Origin: Pyrenochaeta sp. MPI-SDFR-AT-0127
Taxonomy: Eukaryota; Ascomycota; Dothideomycetes; Pleosporales; Cucurbitariaceae
Assembly: GCA_020747015.1 (NCBI GenBank)
Contig: JAGTJM010000060.1
Span: forward strand, 62,001 to 126,000
DNA length: 64,000 nt
Direction of reading: 5' to 3'
Position numbers and translations under genes: made by a program. Of the stretch, positions 22,953-34,629 are shown piece after piece. A model generated the notes under the pieces. That model was not told the origin of the DNA. It ran no database searches and saw nothing but the letters and a program-made list of their open reading frames with translations. Each line of letters begins with the position of its first letter. Position 1 is the first letter of the stretch.

Positions 22953-24751
22953 GAAGGACCTTTGTCTGGAGACTATCGAGAGTATTAAATGTCCAGTATG
23001 GAGCTATATAGCAATCCAGCTCCGCCAGCTCCACGCCACGATCTTAGCTGATCCATCAAGCATGGCAGGCAACTCTCCCATCTTACAAAGGGCGCTTAAG
23101 GAATAGGCCTTCCGTGCCGTAGAGCGTTGAGGCGTGTGAAGCGGATGTGGCTGTTCGGGGAAGAGCCCAAGGAGCGCAGGACTTGCCCACGCCGCATTTC
23201 TGCCTAGCTGACAAGAACCAGTATGGGAAGGTGACGGGGCGTTAGCCGCAAAAGCCCTATAGCTCTGCATTCGTCTCCAATTTGCGTCAAGTTTTCTTGC
23301 TCTCATCAAGGACAGGTACCATAATATCGACTTTGTTGTTGGCCATTTCGCTGATGTACCAATGGCAGTCGTCGTGTAAGCGAACGCCGAGCGTGCTCGC
23401 TGGGAAACGAAAGCGTTTTAACCGTACATGGTTAAATTAGGGGCCATTTAGCACATTGCATTCTCCAAATCCAAACAATTATCGTCATTTACCGCCGTGG
23501 AAATGCCGCTAAATGTTCAGCCGACACTGTCGCGGGGTAGCCTTGTGCTGAGTTGGAGGTGATCATGCAATGCGCGGCATATGCGTCACCGCAGCAGCGG
23601 CGAGGGTCGTGATCGAAGGTGCAGTGTGGATAATCAACCATGCCACATAAATTACCTGGCAAAGGGGCCGTACACGGACAAATTAAGTCATTCGATTCAT
23701 GATCCTAAGGAATGCGCGAGACTCGGTTGAAGTCACCAAACGGCATCTGACTCCGGTGGTGGAGTTGAGGCTTCCACGGTTTGCTCAGCCTTGCGGCGGC
23801 GTCCGACCACTCTGTGAAATAAACCCTGCAACCTCCAGTCGTTGATCAAATTCCAAAACGTTATAAGGCTGACTGGCTGGAAGGAGTATTACGCTTTTGA
23901 GTAAGCTTCTGACGGCATCAACGTATATCATGCGTGGCACCTGTTGACAAGATCGAACTTTGCTGAGGACGCCTTGGGCTGCGTACTCGAGACCAGCATG
24001 AACAGTTGTTGATTGTAATGGCCCCAAGATGGTGGCCGCTACGCCTGCACAGTGTCCCAAGAATAAACTGCCATGTAGCTAGTGTCCGTGGTTCGAAAAG
24101 AAGACAAGACATGTGAACCAAAAATGCTGCTAGTGGTTCAATGTGCGCGGGATTGGAGCATGTACACCGTTTCCACCTCTACGATTTTTCAAAGCACCGC
24201 AATTTCGACGCGATCAAGTCATTCAAGTATCTGCAAACTTGGCCGGCTTCCTCCGGGTACGAATCGTTCGAGGCGGGGTGGGGCAGGATGTTACGCAGTG
24301 TTTGTTACATTTACATTCAACCACTCAGAAAATGCATGTAACCGCTGTGGAAATATAATGTACAAGGCTGATGAGGCTAACAGCCCCCTAGATCGACAAC
24401 AACTCATATCTAATAGCAAATGTGTTCCGTTCCAGAACGGCACATGCGCTTGAACCTTTGCGGCGAAGCAACCTTTGTCCACTCTGAAACGTACGGCACG
24501 GCCTTAAACCTAAGGTGTGCCCTACGAGGCTGGCCTGCCAGCCTCTTGTAGAAAATACTGCCGAGAGAATAACACGAATATGACTGCATTACTGTTTCAT
24601 CGCGGTGGTCGTCCTGCATAGCGATATGGGAAATATCTGAAGTATTTCCATGCAGGATTTCCCCTGGCAAAGTGGTCGGTAAGGCGAAGTCCAGGCCTAA
24701 GAAACGTCAGCCAACAGAAATTAACTTGAAGGACTGACTCACATAGGGATC
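22953..24751. other. Intergenic, no gene firmly recognised
   Basis: About 1.8 kb. A minus-strand frame at 23785-24060 looks weakly protein-like (GLEYAAQGVLSKVRSC) but matches nothing I know. The minus-strand frame 24410-24670, just downstream of the bZIP stop, could be an extra terminal exon of that gene if the gtgag at its end is used as a donor. Confidence 0.4.
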
Positions 24752-25230
24752 TCACCTGCTGCTGCTGCCTCCTCCCGCACGAGAAGTGCTCCCATACACC
24801 GAGTTCTCTCGCGAACTCTGTTGGGAATTCTGCTCCTTGCTTTTCCCAGTCTCAACTATATGTTTCATAGATATTCCTCCCCACGGGAGCCCAGAGAGGT
24901 TCTGGTTTGTTTCGATGGCGTCGGGTTCTGGGGAAGCGTATGAGCTTCCTGCACGCTGTTGATTCTCCACTTCGCGTTCCGTCTCCTCCTTCTGTTCCTT
25001 TGCTTTGTCCCCTACGGTTGTGTTAGGGAGAGTTCGGCAATGCAAACTCGTTGGGAAGACTTACGAAACCTACGTTGCGCCAGCTTGTTCTGAATCTTTC
25101 TTCGCTCACTAGGATCCTTGACCCCAGACCATTCATCCGATCTCAGTCTCGAAGACTCTATGCCTGTGACCGAAGGTTCATCCTTGGACGATGTCGACTG
25201 CTCAGAATTGGGCTGCTGACCTTGAGACAT
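24752..25230 (-). CDS. bZIP-type transcription factor
   Basis: Two exons on the minus strand: 25230-25065 and 25011-24752, joined at a 53-nt intron, 141 residues. The start is the first ATG in frame (MSQGQQP). The joined protein has the fungal basic region DPSERRKIQNKLAQRRFRDK, followed by a charged helix (EQKEETEREVENQQ) and the block NLSGLPWGGISMKHIVETGK. The N-x7-R spacing typical of bZIP proteins is met by QNKLAQRRFR. The leucine heptads after the basic region are weak, as in several fungal AP-1-like proteins. The called stop (AGG TGA) overlaps a good donor (g|gtgaga), so the real protein may continue into a third exon between 24410 and 24670. Confidence 0.65.
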
Positions 25231-28200
25231 TCTCAGAATGCTTTCCACGAGATCGGCGTCTATGCCTTAAAAAATCTCCTCGACGGAGCCGTGAAGGATA
25301 ATGGTGATGCGAAAGTAGAGAATGCTGTTATTGTACACCGTCATCAGATGATGGGAAGATACTATTGTGCACTTTACGAATATCGAAGTACGTGAAAAAG
25401 TGTCATAACTTGATGAAAGGCCTGGCACCTGACCAAAGAAAGGATCAACTGCAGGTAACAAGGTCTAAATCGAGCTGTCGGAGAAGTGGTGCCTGATGAA
25501 TGACTGTTCACGCAGGAAAGGGATGCTTGTCATTCGAATAGATTCCTGCAAACGTCAATCGGAGTGGCCAGTGTTGAACGATGAGTCTAATTAAGGCGCA
25601 GTGAAAGGTATTCATACTGTTGTGCGATGGGTCCAAAACCCAATCGATCAGCTGCAAGAGGGAGTTTTCGGGGATAGACGACTATAATGTCAACACCCTT
25701 GACTCAAACTGCCACGGACTCAAGGTTTCAGCGTAGTGAAGCCCGTGATTGGCGAGTGCCGGACTTATGCAACAAACTAAGACATAAAGGGATAACGGCT
25801 AAGGCTGAGAGATACAGTTAGGCATCGATGCAAAACACCAAGACAATCTGTAGTCTGGGAGGCGGACAAGAGATAGGGTTGAAAGGCGAGGACAGTGAAG
25901 CCAACACTCCCAGCTCGGTCCACCCGCAAAGCCAGGCTGCAGTTCGGGCCTATGATGTCTCCCGAAAGCATAGAGGTCCCCAGCTAGCGGGCTGCAATAA
26001 GGTCAAAACCTCCGTAGTCTATAGGGTGTTGCGGTAGAGTATAGTAGTAAGTGATTGACACTAGCCATGGGCAGAAATGATTGGTGAGCCTGCATCTAGG
26101 GACATGCCATGCAGCTCCCGGTCAAGGGCTCAGGTCCACTTAGAAGTACCTGCATGGATCGGTACCGTTGAACTGGCAAGATTTGTCGGGACGGCCGTAA
26201 TGTTGTAGCCTTGTCATTGGGCTGAAGAGTGGCATTTACCGTCTCCGATCAGAGTCACACTTGGCAACTGCTTGTCCGAGCCTAAATCGATGAGTGGCAG
26301 TGCTTCAGCCTCCGGCTCTTGATGCCTTTCGTAGGCTTCCATTCTTGACATCATTTATCAATCGCGCCGGATTGCGGACTAGCCGAGCGCCCGTACCCAC
26401 TATCAATGCTCGAGGAAAGGAAGGCAGTGCGGGACAGACTTCAGCTACGCTGCAGGCTCCCGCGTAGAACAGGCTTCTTTAGCAGTAGCCCTGTACGACG
26501 AGAGTGCTGTTGTCGCTACTGCCGTGATGGCCGGGATGTTCAATGAATGAGGCATGGATGAAGCGCCACGATAGGATATGATGAAGGTAAAGGATCGAAT
26601 CCTGGCGGTCAGCAACCGTGGAAGTTTGGTTCGGTTGAAGGAAAGGGAAGAATGAAGCGTGGTGTGGCAGTTCATTCAAGATGCGGTCAGCTAAAGCGCG
26701 CTAGGACCGATAGGGGGCCCGGCAGACGTTATAGAGAAACCCCATTGGTCAGGCGCTGCACAGCCATCGGAGCCACATGAAAACTGACCGCCTGACGAAC
26801 ACTGAAGCGCTTCACGATACTTGACATCATAGCGAGCGACCAAAGCCACGGGCGTTTGAAAAGAAACATGGTGCGCCATTAAGTAAAAGTCCACGGCAAA
26901 CGTGCTTTGTTTTGGGCCAAGAACCACTTGCTGAGCGACTGTCCCAACAGAAACTTCCAATGATTGCCCACGCCGACGCAGGGTAAACCGACTCAGGAAA
27001 CCCGTTTGAAAGAATGAAAGTTCGCTTATGATCAGTGAAGAGTGACAAACCTACGTCTGAAGAGGTGAATGAGGAGGAGGAAGTGTGTCAAGGGATGCTG
27101 GAACCAATGCATGTACGCACGCACATTCCTAGACGGAAACAACGCCGCATACTGCATGAGTATCCGGCGTATTCACCGGATTGAACAGCAATGCTAGTCT
27201 TATTTGTATCTCTCCTACCGCGATGTGGTCTGCAGCCCAAGGTCCCACCACTACCCACACTCACCAACACCGTTCTTCACTTCTTCAACCGCTTACACTT
27301 CAAAATCCACAACTGTATTTTAGTTTCACATTGCATGAGCTTGTGCTAACCCACACCTTAGAAGCACTGTCGACTCCTGACCAAGCTGATTCCACAGGCT
27401 AAAGGCCTGCAGGAATCGTTGTGCTAGGTTTTCTGTCGAGTTGAACATGGTCAAGAACCAAGACTAGGCTGTGGGGGCCTTGGTGTGTGTCAGCAAGTGT
27501 TTGCGAGGCTTCTCTTGACCTCGTCCATAGCTTTGAGTCGAAGCCAATGCTAGCGCTTCGAGTACTATGTGATGTTTTAGTTCAGCACCTGTCAAGGCCA
27601 TTCCTGCTGCGAAGGTTTGGAGGGCGCGTGATCGCAGGCTGTGCGATACTTTGCAAAACTACTGTAGGAGATAGTGACAATTTTAGAAACTCCCCCAAGG
27701 TCATTTCGCATGTTTCTGATCGATAACGCTTAAGCATTGGGTGATGGCGTAGGGAAAGTAGACAAGGAGAGCAAAGAAAGTCAGACAGGTAGAACATTAG
27801 ACCGCTTTGGAAAAGTAGACGACAATAAAAGCGCGATTTGGATGCACTCGGTGGCTGGAAATGTGTTTCAGGGTCAGTACATAACTCGCGTGGATGCTAT
27901 TTTGGGGTGGAACCAGAGACATGGAATTTGGGGTCCAAAGATTGATGTCAGAGGCGCTCACGGGAAGATCAAGCATCGGCTCGTCTTGCTCAAAGGCGTT
28001 TTCTTTTGCGCCTTTTGCTCCGTATTCGGAGCCCCAATGTCTGAGATGCACAGCCTCTCTCGTGGCTGGTAAGACGTGAACGCTTGCTGTCAAACAATGG
28101 CGACAGAAGACGGCATCAAGCACATTGCTCCCCATAGTGAACCGCCAATCGGCGGCATGGGGCAAAAGATGTTTGTCCTTGATTTAGTCCTACACATTTG

Positions 28201-28586
28201 AAGAGATGCAATGAGTAGGGTGGAGTAGACACGGTCCTGCTAAAAACCTATTTCAATCTCCCACTGAGAAGGAATGTTGCTTCGAGGCCATGGGGGAAGA
28301 GAACCAGGAAGCAGGCAATCGTGGGGTAGCTAACGCATTGCCTGCCATGTGTGTCTTTGTAGAACGACAGAACCATTGATCGTTCTCCATCAAAAGATAC
28401 ATTGCAGACATTGAGCGCGTTTGGATTGTGGAAAGGAAGAGGACGGGAATCGAGTTTTGGGCGTGGGCGAAAATTGGAAAGCAAGCTCGGGCCTTGTCTT
28501 AGTCATCGAGGCTTGGCAACAACACGACAAAAACGCCGTCGTGGGCCCTTCTCCTGTTCGATACACACAATCATAACCACGAACGA
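25231..28586. other. Long gene-poor stretch
   Basis: About 3.3 kb. The 25231-25500 part is likely the bZIP promoter. The rest has only short open frames without recognisable domains (for example 27737-28072 plus and 26691-26960 minus). No terminal repeats, transposase motifs or RNA gene seen. Decayed mobile DNA is possible but not demonstrated. Confidence 0.45.
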
Positions 28587-29159
28587 TTAATCAACGGCAC
28601 AAAGGCGCTCTACCTTATGGCTGTCATATTTGCGTTCTAGAGCAACCAACTTGGCACTTTTAGGCTTTTTGCTTCGACTTCTGTGATGCTTGAAGCCACC
28701 TGCGTGACCAGACATCTCTCCTCTCTCCGGGACGGCACTCGTGAGGCCGAATCGCAGACTTGCCAAACCACGAGTCTGTTCTGCGGAGAGGCATTGCTTG
28801 ACTTTTGTCGTTGAGGGCTGTGGAGCCAGCTGCTGAATTTGATCCATGTCCAAAGCGCGAGCCCGGGCAGCTAAGGATTGGTGGCTTTTTGAGCTTGGAT
28901 GCGCATCAGCATGGTCAGTACTGGCATGGCCGGCCCATGTGCTGGCAAAGGGTTGTGCTGTCCATAGGAGGTAGATATAAGATGATGATGATGATGATGA
29001 TGATGATGCTGCTGCTGCTACTTCGGCCGCAATTGAAGACAATGAGCACGGGGGCGTCGTAGACAGGGGCACAGAGCTGTATTTAGATAAAACGCTAGAG
29101 CCATGGTTCTGGAGTTTGCGGGATGCCATGTGTGATGCTTGATGCAGACGGGGATACAT
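28587..29159 (-). CDS. Hypothetical protein with Ala/Ser microsatellite
   Basis: Open frame of 190 residues from ATG at 29159 (a second ATG lies ten codons later). It contains an Ala4-Ser9 run encoded by a trinucleotide repeat and ends in a basic segment (HHRSRSKKPKSAKLVALERK). It lies divergently 223 bases from the ArfGAP gene. No domain recognised, and composition is not strongly coding. It could be a small basic nuclear protein, or the promoter side of the ArfGAP gene with an accidental open frame. Confidence 0.35.
   Translation of the reverse strand: MYPRLHQASHMASRKLQNHGSSVLSKYSSVPLSTTPPCSLSSIAAEVAAAASSSSSSSSSYIYLLWTAQPFASTWAGHASTDHADAHPSSKSHQSLAARARALDMDQIQQLAPQPSTTKVKQCLSAEQTRGLASLRFGLTSAVPERGEMSGHAGGFKHHRSRSKKPKSAKLVALERKYDSHKVERLCAVD
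28981..29019. repeat. Trinucleotide microsatellite (GAT)9(GCT)4
   Basis: Nine tandem GAT units (28981-29007) followed by four GCT units (29008-29019). On the minus strand it reads as Ala4-Ser9 in the open frame there. Length is likely to vary between isolates. Confidence 0.9.
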
Positions 29160-29382
29160 TACTCGTCATCACGAACTAAGAGACGCTTCGAGCCTCCTTT
29201 CTCCCTGCATACTCCGCTCTGGCATGGAAACATCCTGAGTCGACTACCTGGCACTACAATCACAGGCGCACACTGCCGTCGTCGAGCTCCCCTCGCTCAA
29301 CCCCCCGCGTGTTGTTCTCGTGCCCGTTCTGCCGCACCCTAATCTTGTCCGCCGTGCGACCCACACCTCCTTTCGCAGAAAC

Positions 29383-31610
29383 ATGGCGTCCGCTCTGAAC
29401 AAACGCCAGCAGGCACGCAACGAGCGTGCGCTGCAAGAGCTGATCAAGACGGTGCCCGGGAACAGCACATGCGCCGACTGCGGTGCCAGAAATCCAGGTC
29501 AGCAGCAAGCGTCGCAAGCCCTCTGAGCCCAAAAACTAATCTGGTACACAGGATGGGCGAGCTGGAGTGTAAGTCTCCTCCGCTACCGCAGACTTCTAGG
29601 CAAGACTCTGCTTAGCCTTGCATGGCCTTGATCGCTCCACGCTCCATCTATGCGAATCAAAGACTAACGTCTGCTGTAGCTGGGCATCTTCCTCTGCCTG
29701 CGATGCGCGGCCCTGCACCGCAAGCTAGGAACACACATCTCCAAGGTCAAGTCCTTGAGCATGGACAAGTGGGACAACGCCCAAGTCGATGTAAGAAAAT
29801 CAAGGCCACGGTATCTCACGCATTGATGTTGACAAATGTCTAGAACATGAAGCGCATTGGTAATCTCGAGTCCAACAAGACATATAACCCTCGCAACGTT
29901 AAACCCCAAATACCCATCGATATCGACGAGGTCGACAGTGCCATGGAAAGATACATACGGCAGAAGTATGAGCAGCGGATATACTTGACGGATTCGCGCC
30001 CGGGCACACGGCAAAACACGGGCAGTACAAGTTCAGAGGACAGACCGCCACCATTACCACCAAAGCCTACTGGTCGTTTTGGCTTTGGACTACGGAAAGC
30101 TGCCACCTCTCCGCGAAACCTCACTCCTCCGGTCTCTCCTGGTCTCGGAGGCTTTGGGCTGGAAACATCCCCGCCGAGGGTGAATAAGGCGTCTCGAGTC
30201 TTTGGATCTAGTGTAAACACCTCTGGAGATGGGCTCGAATCAAAGCTAGCGACGCTACGGGACATGGGCTTCCCTGACGACAAACGCAATTCTACAGTAT
30301 TGAAGGGACTCAATGGCAATTTAGACCGGACGGTAGAAGCCCTGATAAGGCTAGGAGAACAAAACCAAGGCAAATCAGGAGGAGGTACACCCACTCCACC
30401 TGCGAAACCAAGCACCAATGGTCTCAGTTTCGACAGGGCCAAGGTCCCATCCGCTACGGCTGCCTCCACAAATCCATTCGATGCTTTAGATACTGCAGCA
30501 ACTCCTATTCCGCAGCAACCGCAAGCCGGCCCGATTCAATCACATCAATTGCCTTATGGAGGATCTTCTGCGCAAACAGTCCCTCCTTCTAATTCCTATA
30601 ACCCATTCCTAGCACAGGCCACACAAGCACAATATCAGCAGCAGGGCTATCCGCAGCAGCCGCAAAATAATCTGAATTACCAGCAAAATCCGTACGATCA
30701 GCAACAGCAAAACCTCGAACAATCCTTCCAAGGCATGCAGTTGTCAAACCAACTGCCTCAGCAACCGTTATTCCCAAACCGAACAGGAGGTTATGGCCAA
30801 AGCCAGTCTTCGCCATATGGACAAAGCAATCCTTTCCAACAATCATCTTTCACACCTCCGGCAATGCCACAAATATCGGAGCAATATAGCTCGTTCTTTC
30901 CCCCTCAACCGCAATACCAGTCGATGTCATCACCAACAAGTCCAGGGAACCCTTTCCTGAAGTCTTCCCGAAGTCAGATATTCACACCCTCAAACTCGAA
31001 TCCTTTCGGGCAGCCACCTGCTCAACCACAGGTCTCACAGCAGCATCAGACTTCACAACAGGTTCCGCAACAGCAGCAGATATCAAATCCGTGGATGCAA
31101 CAACAACAGCAGCAGCAACAACAACAACAACAACAACAGCAACAGCAACAGGCTCAGATCTTGTCAACTCAAGCATCGAACCCGTGGCAAAATCAACAAC
31201 AAAGTTACCAGCAGCCTAGTCTGCAGCATAATCACAGCAGTCAACAGCAGAGCGTTGAACAGCAAACCTTCCAAAGTCAACAGCAAGCTTATCAACAAAA
31301 CTCCTCCAATCCCTTCGACAAAAGTGCCATTCTCTCGCTATACAACTACCCGCAACTTGCTCCTCAACCTACGCAGCAACCACAAGCCCCATCTGTATCT
31401 GCACCGACATCAACAGCCACGCCCACTGGCCACATGAATCCGTTCGCTTCTGGCGTTGGAGCCCCTCACCAACAAGGCCAGCCGCTTTCTGCTGCTCAGG
31501 CTCCTGGCGTTAGACATGTCAGTAATGAGAGTGTAGATTTTGCAGGACTAATGGGAGGAAGACACTCACCAGATGCGTTTTCAGGACTGAGTGCGAGCTT
31601 CAGACGGTGA
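29383..31610 (+). CDS. ArfGAP with UBA domain, NPF motifs and polyglutamine
   Basis: Four exons: 29383-29497, 29552-29568, 29680-29790, 29844-31610, giving 669 residues. The N-terminal ArfGAP zinc finger spans the introns: CADCGARNPGWASWS, then LGIFLCLRCAALHRKLG, a CxxCx16CxxC pattern with the catalytic Arg in place. ArfGAPs stimulate GTP hydrolysis on Arf GTPases during coat formation on Golgi and endosomes. A UBA-like domain follows near residues 212-255 (KLATLRDMGFPDDKRN, LDRTVEALIRLGE). The C-terminal half is Gln/Pro-rich with seven NPF tripeptides, which bind EH-domain endocytic proteins, and an 18-Gln run (31098-31151). ArfGAP plus UBA plus Gln-rich tail resembles yeast Gts1 and fission-yeast Ucp3. 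The second exon is only 17 nt but is required to complete the zinc finger. Confidence 0.92.
31098..31151 (+). repeat. Polyglutamine tract (18 mixed CAA/CAG codons)
   Basis: Uninterrupted Gln codons within the ArfGAP gene, a mixture of CAA and CAG. The mixture should make it less prone to slippage than a pure repeat. Confidence 0.95.
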
Positions 31611-32690
31611 AGATTTGGGCACTCGGGTTGCAAAGGTATAAGTTCAACATTCGAGATTGGGGGATGGGGGGGGGGGGGGCGGGGGTTGCTTCGACCAATA
31701 TAGGGCATAGGAGAGAGACAAGTTGGGAATTTGTTGTAAGATAAGGGCTTGATAGCATAGTAATGTTGATAACTCTATTTCGTACGTTGAATTTAATTCA
31801 CACTTTGGGACTGTACACTGATGCGAGACGTTATGCCAGAGGTAAATACGCAAACATGCCCTTTGTCCTGCACTCCTCATATATTGCTAATTATGATGCT
31901 CAGAGCCGTCATTGTACCCTCGCGCACTCATATTGCTACTTACCGCGAGAGACTTCCCACCACGGACAGACATGTCGGTTGCTGATGTTCTCTTTCTGTG
32001 ACTCTCCGCAACCAATCAAACCCGCATGGCAGTGGTTCACGCAAAACATCGCACATGCACAATTGCACTCAGCAAAACGAGGTTGGGGGCGAAGCACCTT
32101 GCTGCAGGGATCCCGCCGCCCAACCACCAAAAAAGCGGTCTGTTAGCTGCCTGGCGATCATGCCAAAGCTCCACACGTTCGTGCATTGTGTCGACTCCGC
32201 TGCGACCCCAGCCGTGCGATTAACTTTCCGTCGCTGACTCTCTTTGCAGCGCTGAATTGGTTTTGTTTATGCAAGAGCTAGAGTGATATTGGCGACCAGC
32301 CGCTACGACACGACACAAAGTAAGCCGTGAGCCGCGCCTACGAGAGAGCACAGAGATACTCGGGAGATTATCCTTGTGCAAGCTCAGGGAGGCGATTGAA
32401 GCCCAATTCGACCCACTCTTCACCGGACAGCGTGTGCGACAACATTCCAGACCCTACGCCTGTTGCGCTGGCAAGCAAAGAGTCATTTGCAACAAGCTCG
32501 TCACAACCCACATACCCACAGCTACTTGCGCTGAATGCGCTGGGCCTCCAGATACACCCTACAGCATCGCATCCCACAATCCGCACAGCGCGCACACCAT
32601 TCTGAACCTCAGTCATCTCGGCCACCGCTTACGACCTTGCTCGCCCCCAAACCAACCTTGATACCATCGTCCCATTTACATTCAGACAGC
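31611..32690. other. Intergenic with guanine-run element
   Basis: 3' region of the ArfGAP gene followed by the promoter of the next plus-strand gene. It contains the G-rich element at 31659-31685. No supported gene. Confidence 0.5.
31659..31685 (+). repeat. G-run element, quadruplex-capable
   Basis: Three guanine tracts of 5, 14 and 5 bases, separated by at and c, begin about 50 bases after the ArfGAP stop codon. The length of the 14-base run may be affected by sequencing error. Such runs can form G-quadruplexes in DNA or in the 3' UTR RNA. Confidence 0.8.
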
Positions 32691-33197
32691 ATGGGCTGGA
32701 ACCCCTTTGCCGCGTCGCCTCGACGCTCCTCCACCTACCGCCCCGGCTACGCCAGCTCCTCCTATAGTTCTTCATCCCGCCATCACGCCTCAACGTCGCG
32801 ATACAAGCGCTCGCCACGCGATGGCTATCTTCAGCACTTGTACAAGAAACTGCAGCATTTTATGAGAGAAATTTGGCGCTATGCGCAGCGGCACCCGTAC
32901 AAGGTCTTCTTCATGGTCATCATGCCATTAGTTTCGGGAGGTGTGCTCACCAAACTGGCGAAGCAGTTCGGCGTAAACCTACCCGAAATGGGTGGTTCCG
33001 GAGCCCGAGGTGGGCACAGCGGAGGGGGACATTCGAGCAGCTACTACGGGAGTGAAGGCTACGGCATGGAAAGAGGAATGGGCGGAGGAGGAGGCGGTGG
33101 GATGATGGGCGCATTGGGTGGAGTGGATTTGCAGAGTGTCGCTGGGGGCATTGGCGGATTAGCCAGTCTTGCAAGCATGGCATCGAAGTTCATGTAA
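32691..33197 (+). CDS. Small Gly-rich membrane protein, unknown function
   Basis: Single exon, 168 residues. N-terminus is Ser/Tyr/Arg-rich and probably disordered. A helical stretch (LQHLYKKLQHFMREIW) leads into one hydrophobic segment (YKVFFMVIMPLVSGGVLTKLA). The C-terminus is Gly-rich (ERGMGGGGGGGMMGALGG) and ends in a small-residue helix (GGLASLASMASKFM). Codon use and the clear start (acagcATGG) support a real gene. I do not recognise a named family. A membrane association is inferred from the single hydrophobic segment. Confidence 0.72.
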   Translation: MGWNPFAASPRRSSTYRPGYASSSYSSSSRHHASTSRYKRSPRDGYLQHLYKKLQHFMREIWRYAQRHPYKVFFMVIMPLVSGGVLTKLAKQFGVNLPEMGGSGARGGHSGGGHSSSYYGSEGYGMERGMGGGGGGGMMGALGGVDLQSVAGGIGGLASLASMASKFM

Positions 33198-33773
33198 AGG
33201 AAAACCGATTGGACCGTGGTAAAGGTAGAAAGCGATCACCGACTTTGGGACATCACTTCAGTATAGTTTGTGACTAGGGGGGTTAAGGGTTGGGACAAGG
33301 AAGAAGTTGGGTGGGGATGCAGGCAAGGAGACAAAGGAGCCTGTGGAAATATACGATATGGAAAGCCAGCCACGCAGGGCTGCTGGTGTACGACTGACGA
33401 ACAAACTTATATGCGCGTCCCTTTAGATTTCACGACCTCTCATGCAGGACAAGTGGCGGCTTTTCGGGTCTTCCCTGTTCTGCGTAATTCAGATTCCCCC
33501 AGGCGTTCAGAAGCAATGAAACAAAGTGTGCCCTTGAATTTCACCCATTTATCTTGATATAGCCATGATAGTATGGTATAATACCAGAAGCTGTGTTTCT
33601 ATCTAGATTGCAAAGCTCACCAAGGTGTCCTAAGCCCAGTTCCACAGCACGACATGGGATATCGTCGTTCATGCTGCATCATGCTCGTACCCAATACTCC
33701 AACCATTTCGGTACGAAAATTAGACCTGCAGTACTCTTCACACAAAATTACATCATATTCCTCGTTCCATTTC
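33198..33773. other. Intergenic between converging genes
   Basis: 3' regions of the Gly-rich membrane protein gene and the J-domain gene. Nothing else seen. Confidence 0.5.
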
Positions 33774-34629
33774 TCACGAACCAACAACATTAGCAAACAC
33801 CTTCGCCGCCAGCCCACTCAACAGCCTCGCCTTGTCTGCTTGTGGCATTTCCTGGAACACGGCATAAACGCTCTTTCCCTTCGCATCCCTCACCGCACCC
33901 AGTCTATTCCCCGCAACAGCACCCGCAACCATGCCCGGGAAATTCGCCACAATAAAGCCCATGGCCCCGCCACTTAGCCCGCCAACGATGCTCCAAAATT
34001 TGCCCGTAGGAGAGCTGTCTTGATCGGCCATGCCTTCTTCCCGCAACATTTCCTCAAAAATGCCACCAAACTGCTCTTCAGAGAAGCGGTTATGGGATTC
34101 CTCCGTGTTGCCAGCGGGCGCATTACCAAAGCCGAATGCGCTCCAGGGAAAGCCCTGACCGAAGCCCCCGTCGCCTCCAGTATTGCGAGGAATTTCTTCA
34201 TCAAACTCTGAATCGGGAGTTGCTGTGCTGCCGGTGAAGGCATTGTATGTGCGAGCGGCGTCGTAGTCGCGGCGGCGAGTGGCATCAGACAGTGTGTAGT
34301 AGGCGTCGTTAATTTGCTGGAAGCGTTTCGTGCGAGCAGCACGTTCGGGCGAGTCAGAGGGGACACGGTCGGGATGGTGCTTCAACGCGGCTCTGATGGG
34401 CTGTCAGGCATGCGACGATACCAAGCTGAGATTGGGGTGGGATTACTTTTTGTAGGCATCGCGTACTTGTTGTTGGGTCGCTTTGGGATCGACTTCGAGG
34501 ATCTTGTCTGTGGATCATGTAAACATGATAGGGCAAAAATCCAAGTTATCGAGCCTTACAATAGTCTGCCGGAGGTGCTGCTCACTATCAGTACAAGTTC
34601 AGCTGCACGGCTACCCGTTGCTTACCCAT
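33774..34629 (-). CDS. J-domain protein with C-terminal glycine-zipper region
   Basis: Four exons on the minus strand: 34629-34626, 34577-34560, 34507-34447, 34392-33774, coding for 233 residues (702 nt). The joined N-terminus reads MAPPADYYKILEVDPKAT, then VRDAYKKAALKHHPDR, a complete J domain with the HPD tripeptide that stimulates Hsp70 ATPase. Helix IV continues as FQQINDAYYTLSDATRRRDYD. A Gly/Phe-containing linker (GGFGQGFPWSAFGFG) follows. The C-terminus has a Gly/Ala-rich hydrophobic segment (GGLSGGAMGFIVANFPG) and the block VYAVFQEMPQADKARLLSGLA, which I recall from fungal J-proteins of unknown location. The first exon is only 4 nt (ATGG) and the second 18 nt; without them the J domain lacks its start. 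Confidence 0.88.
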
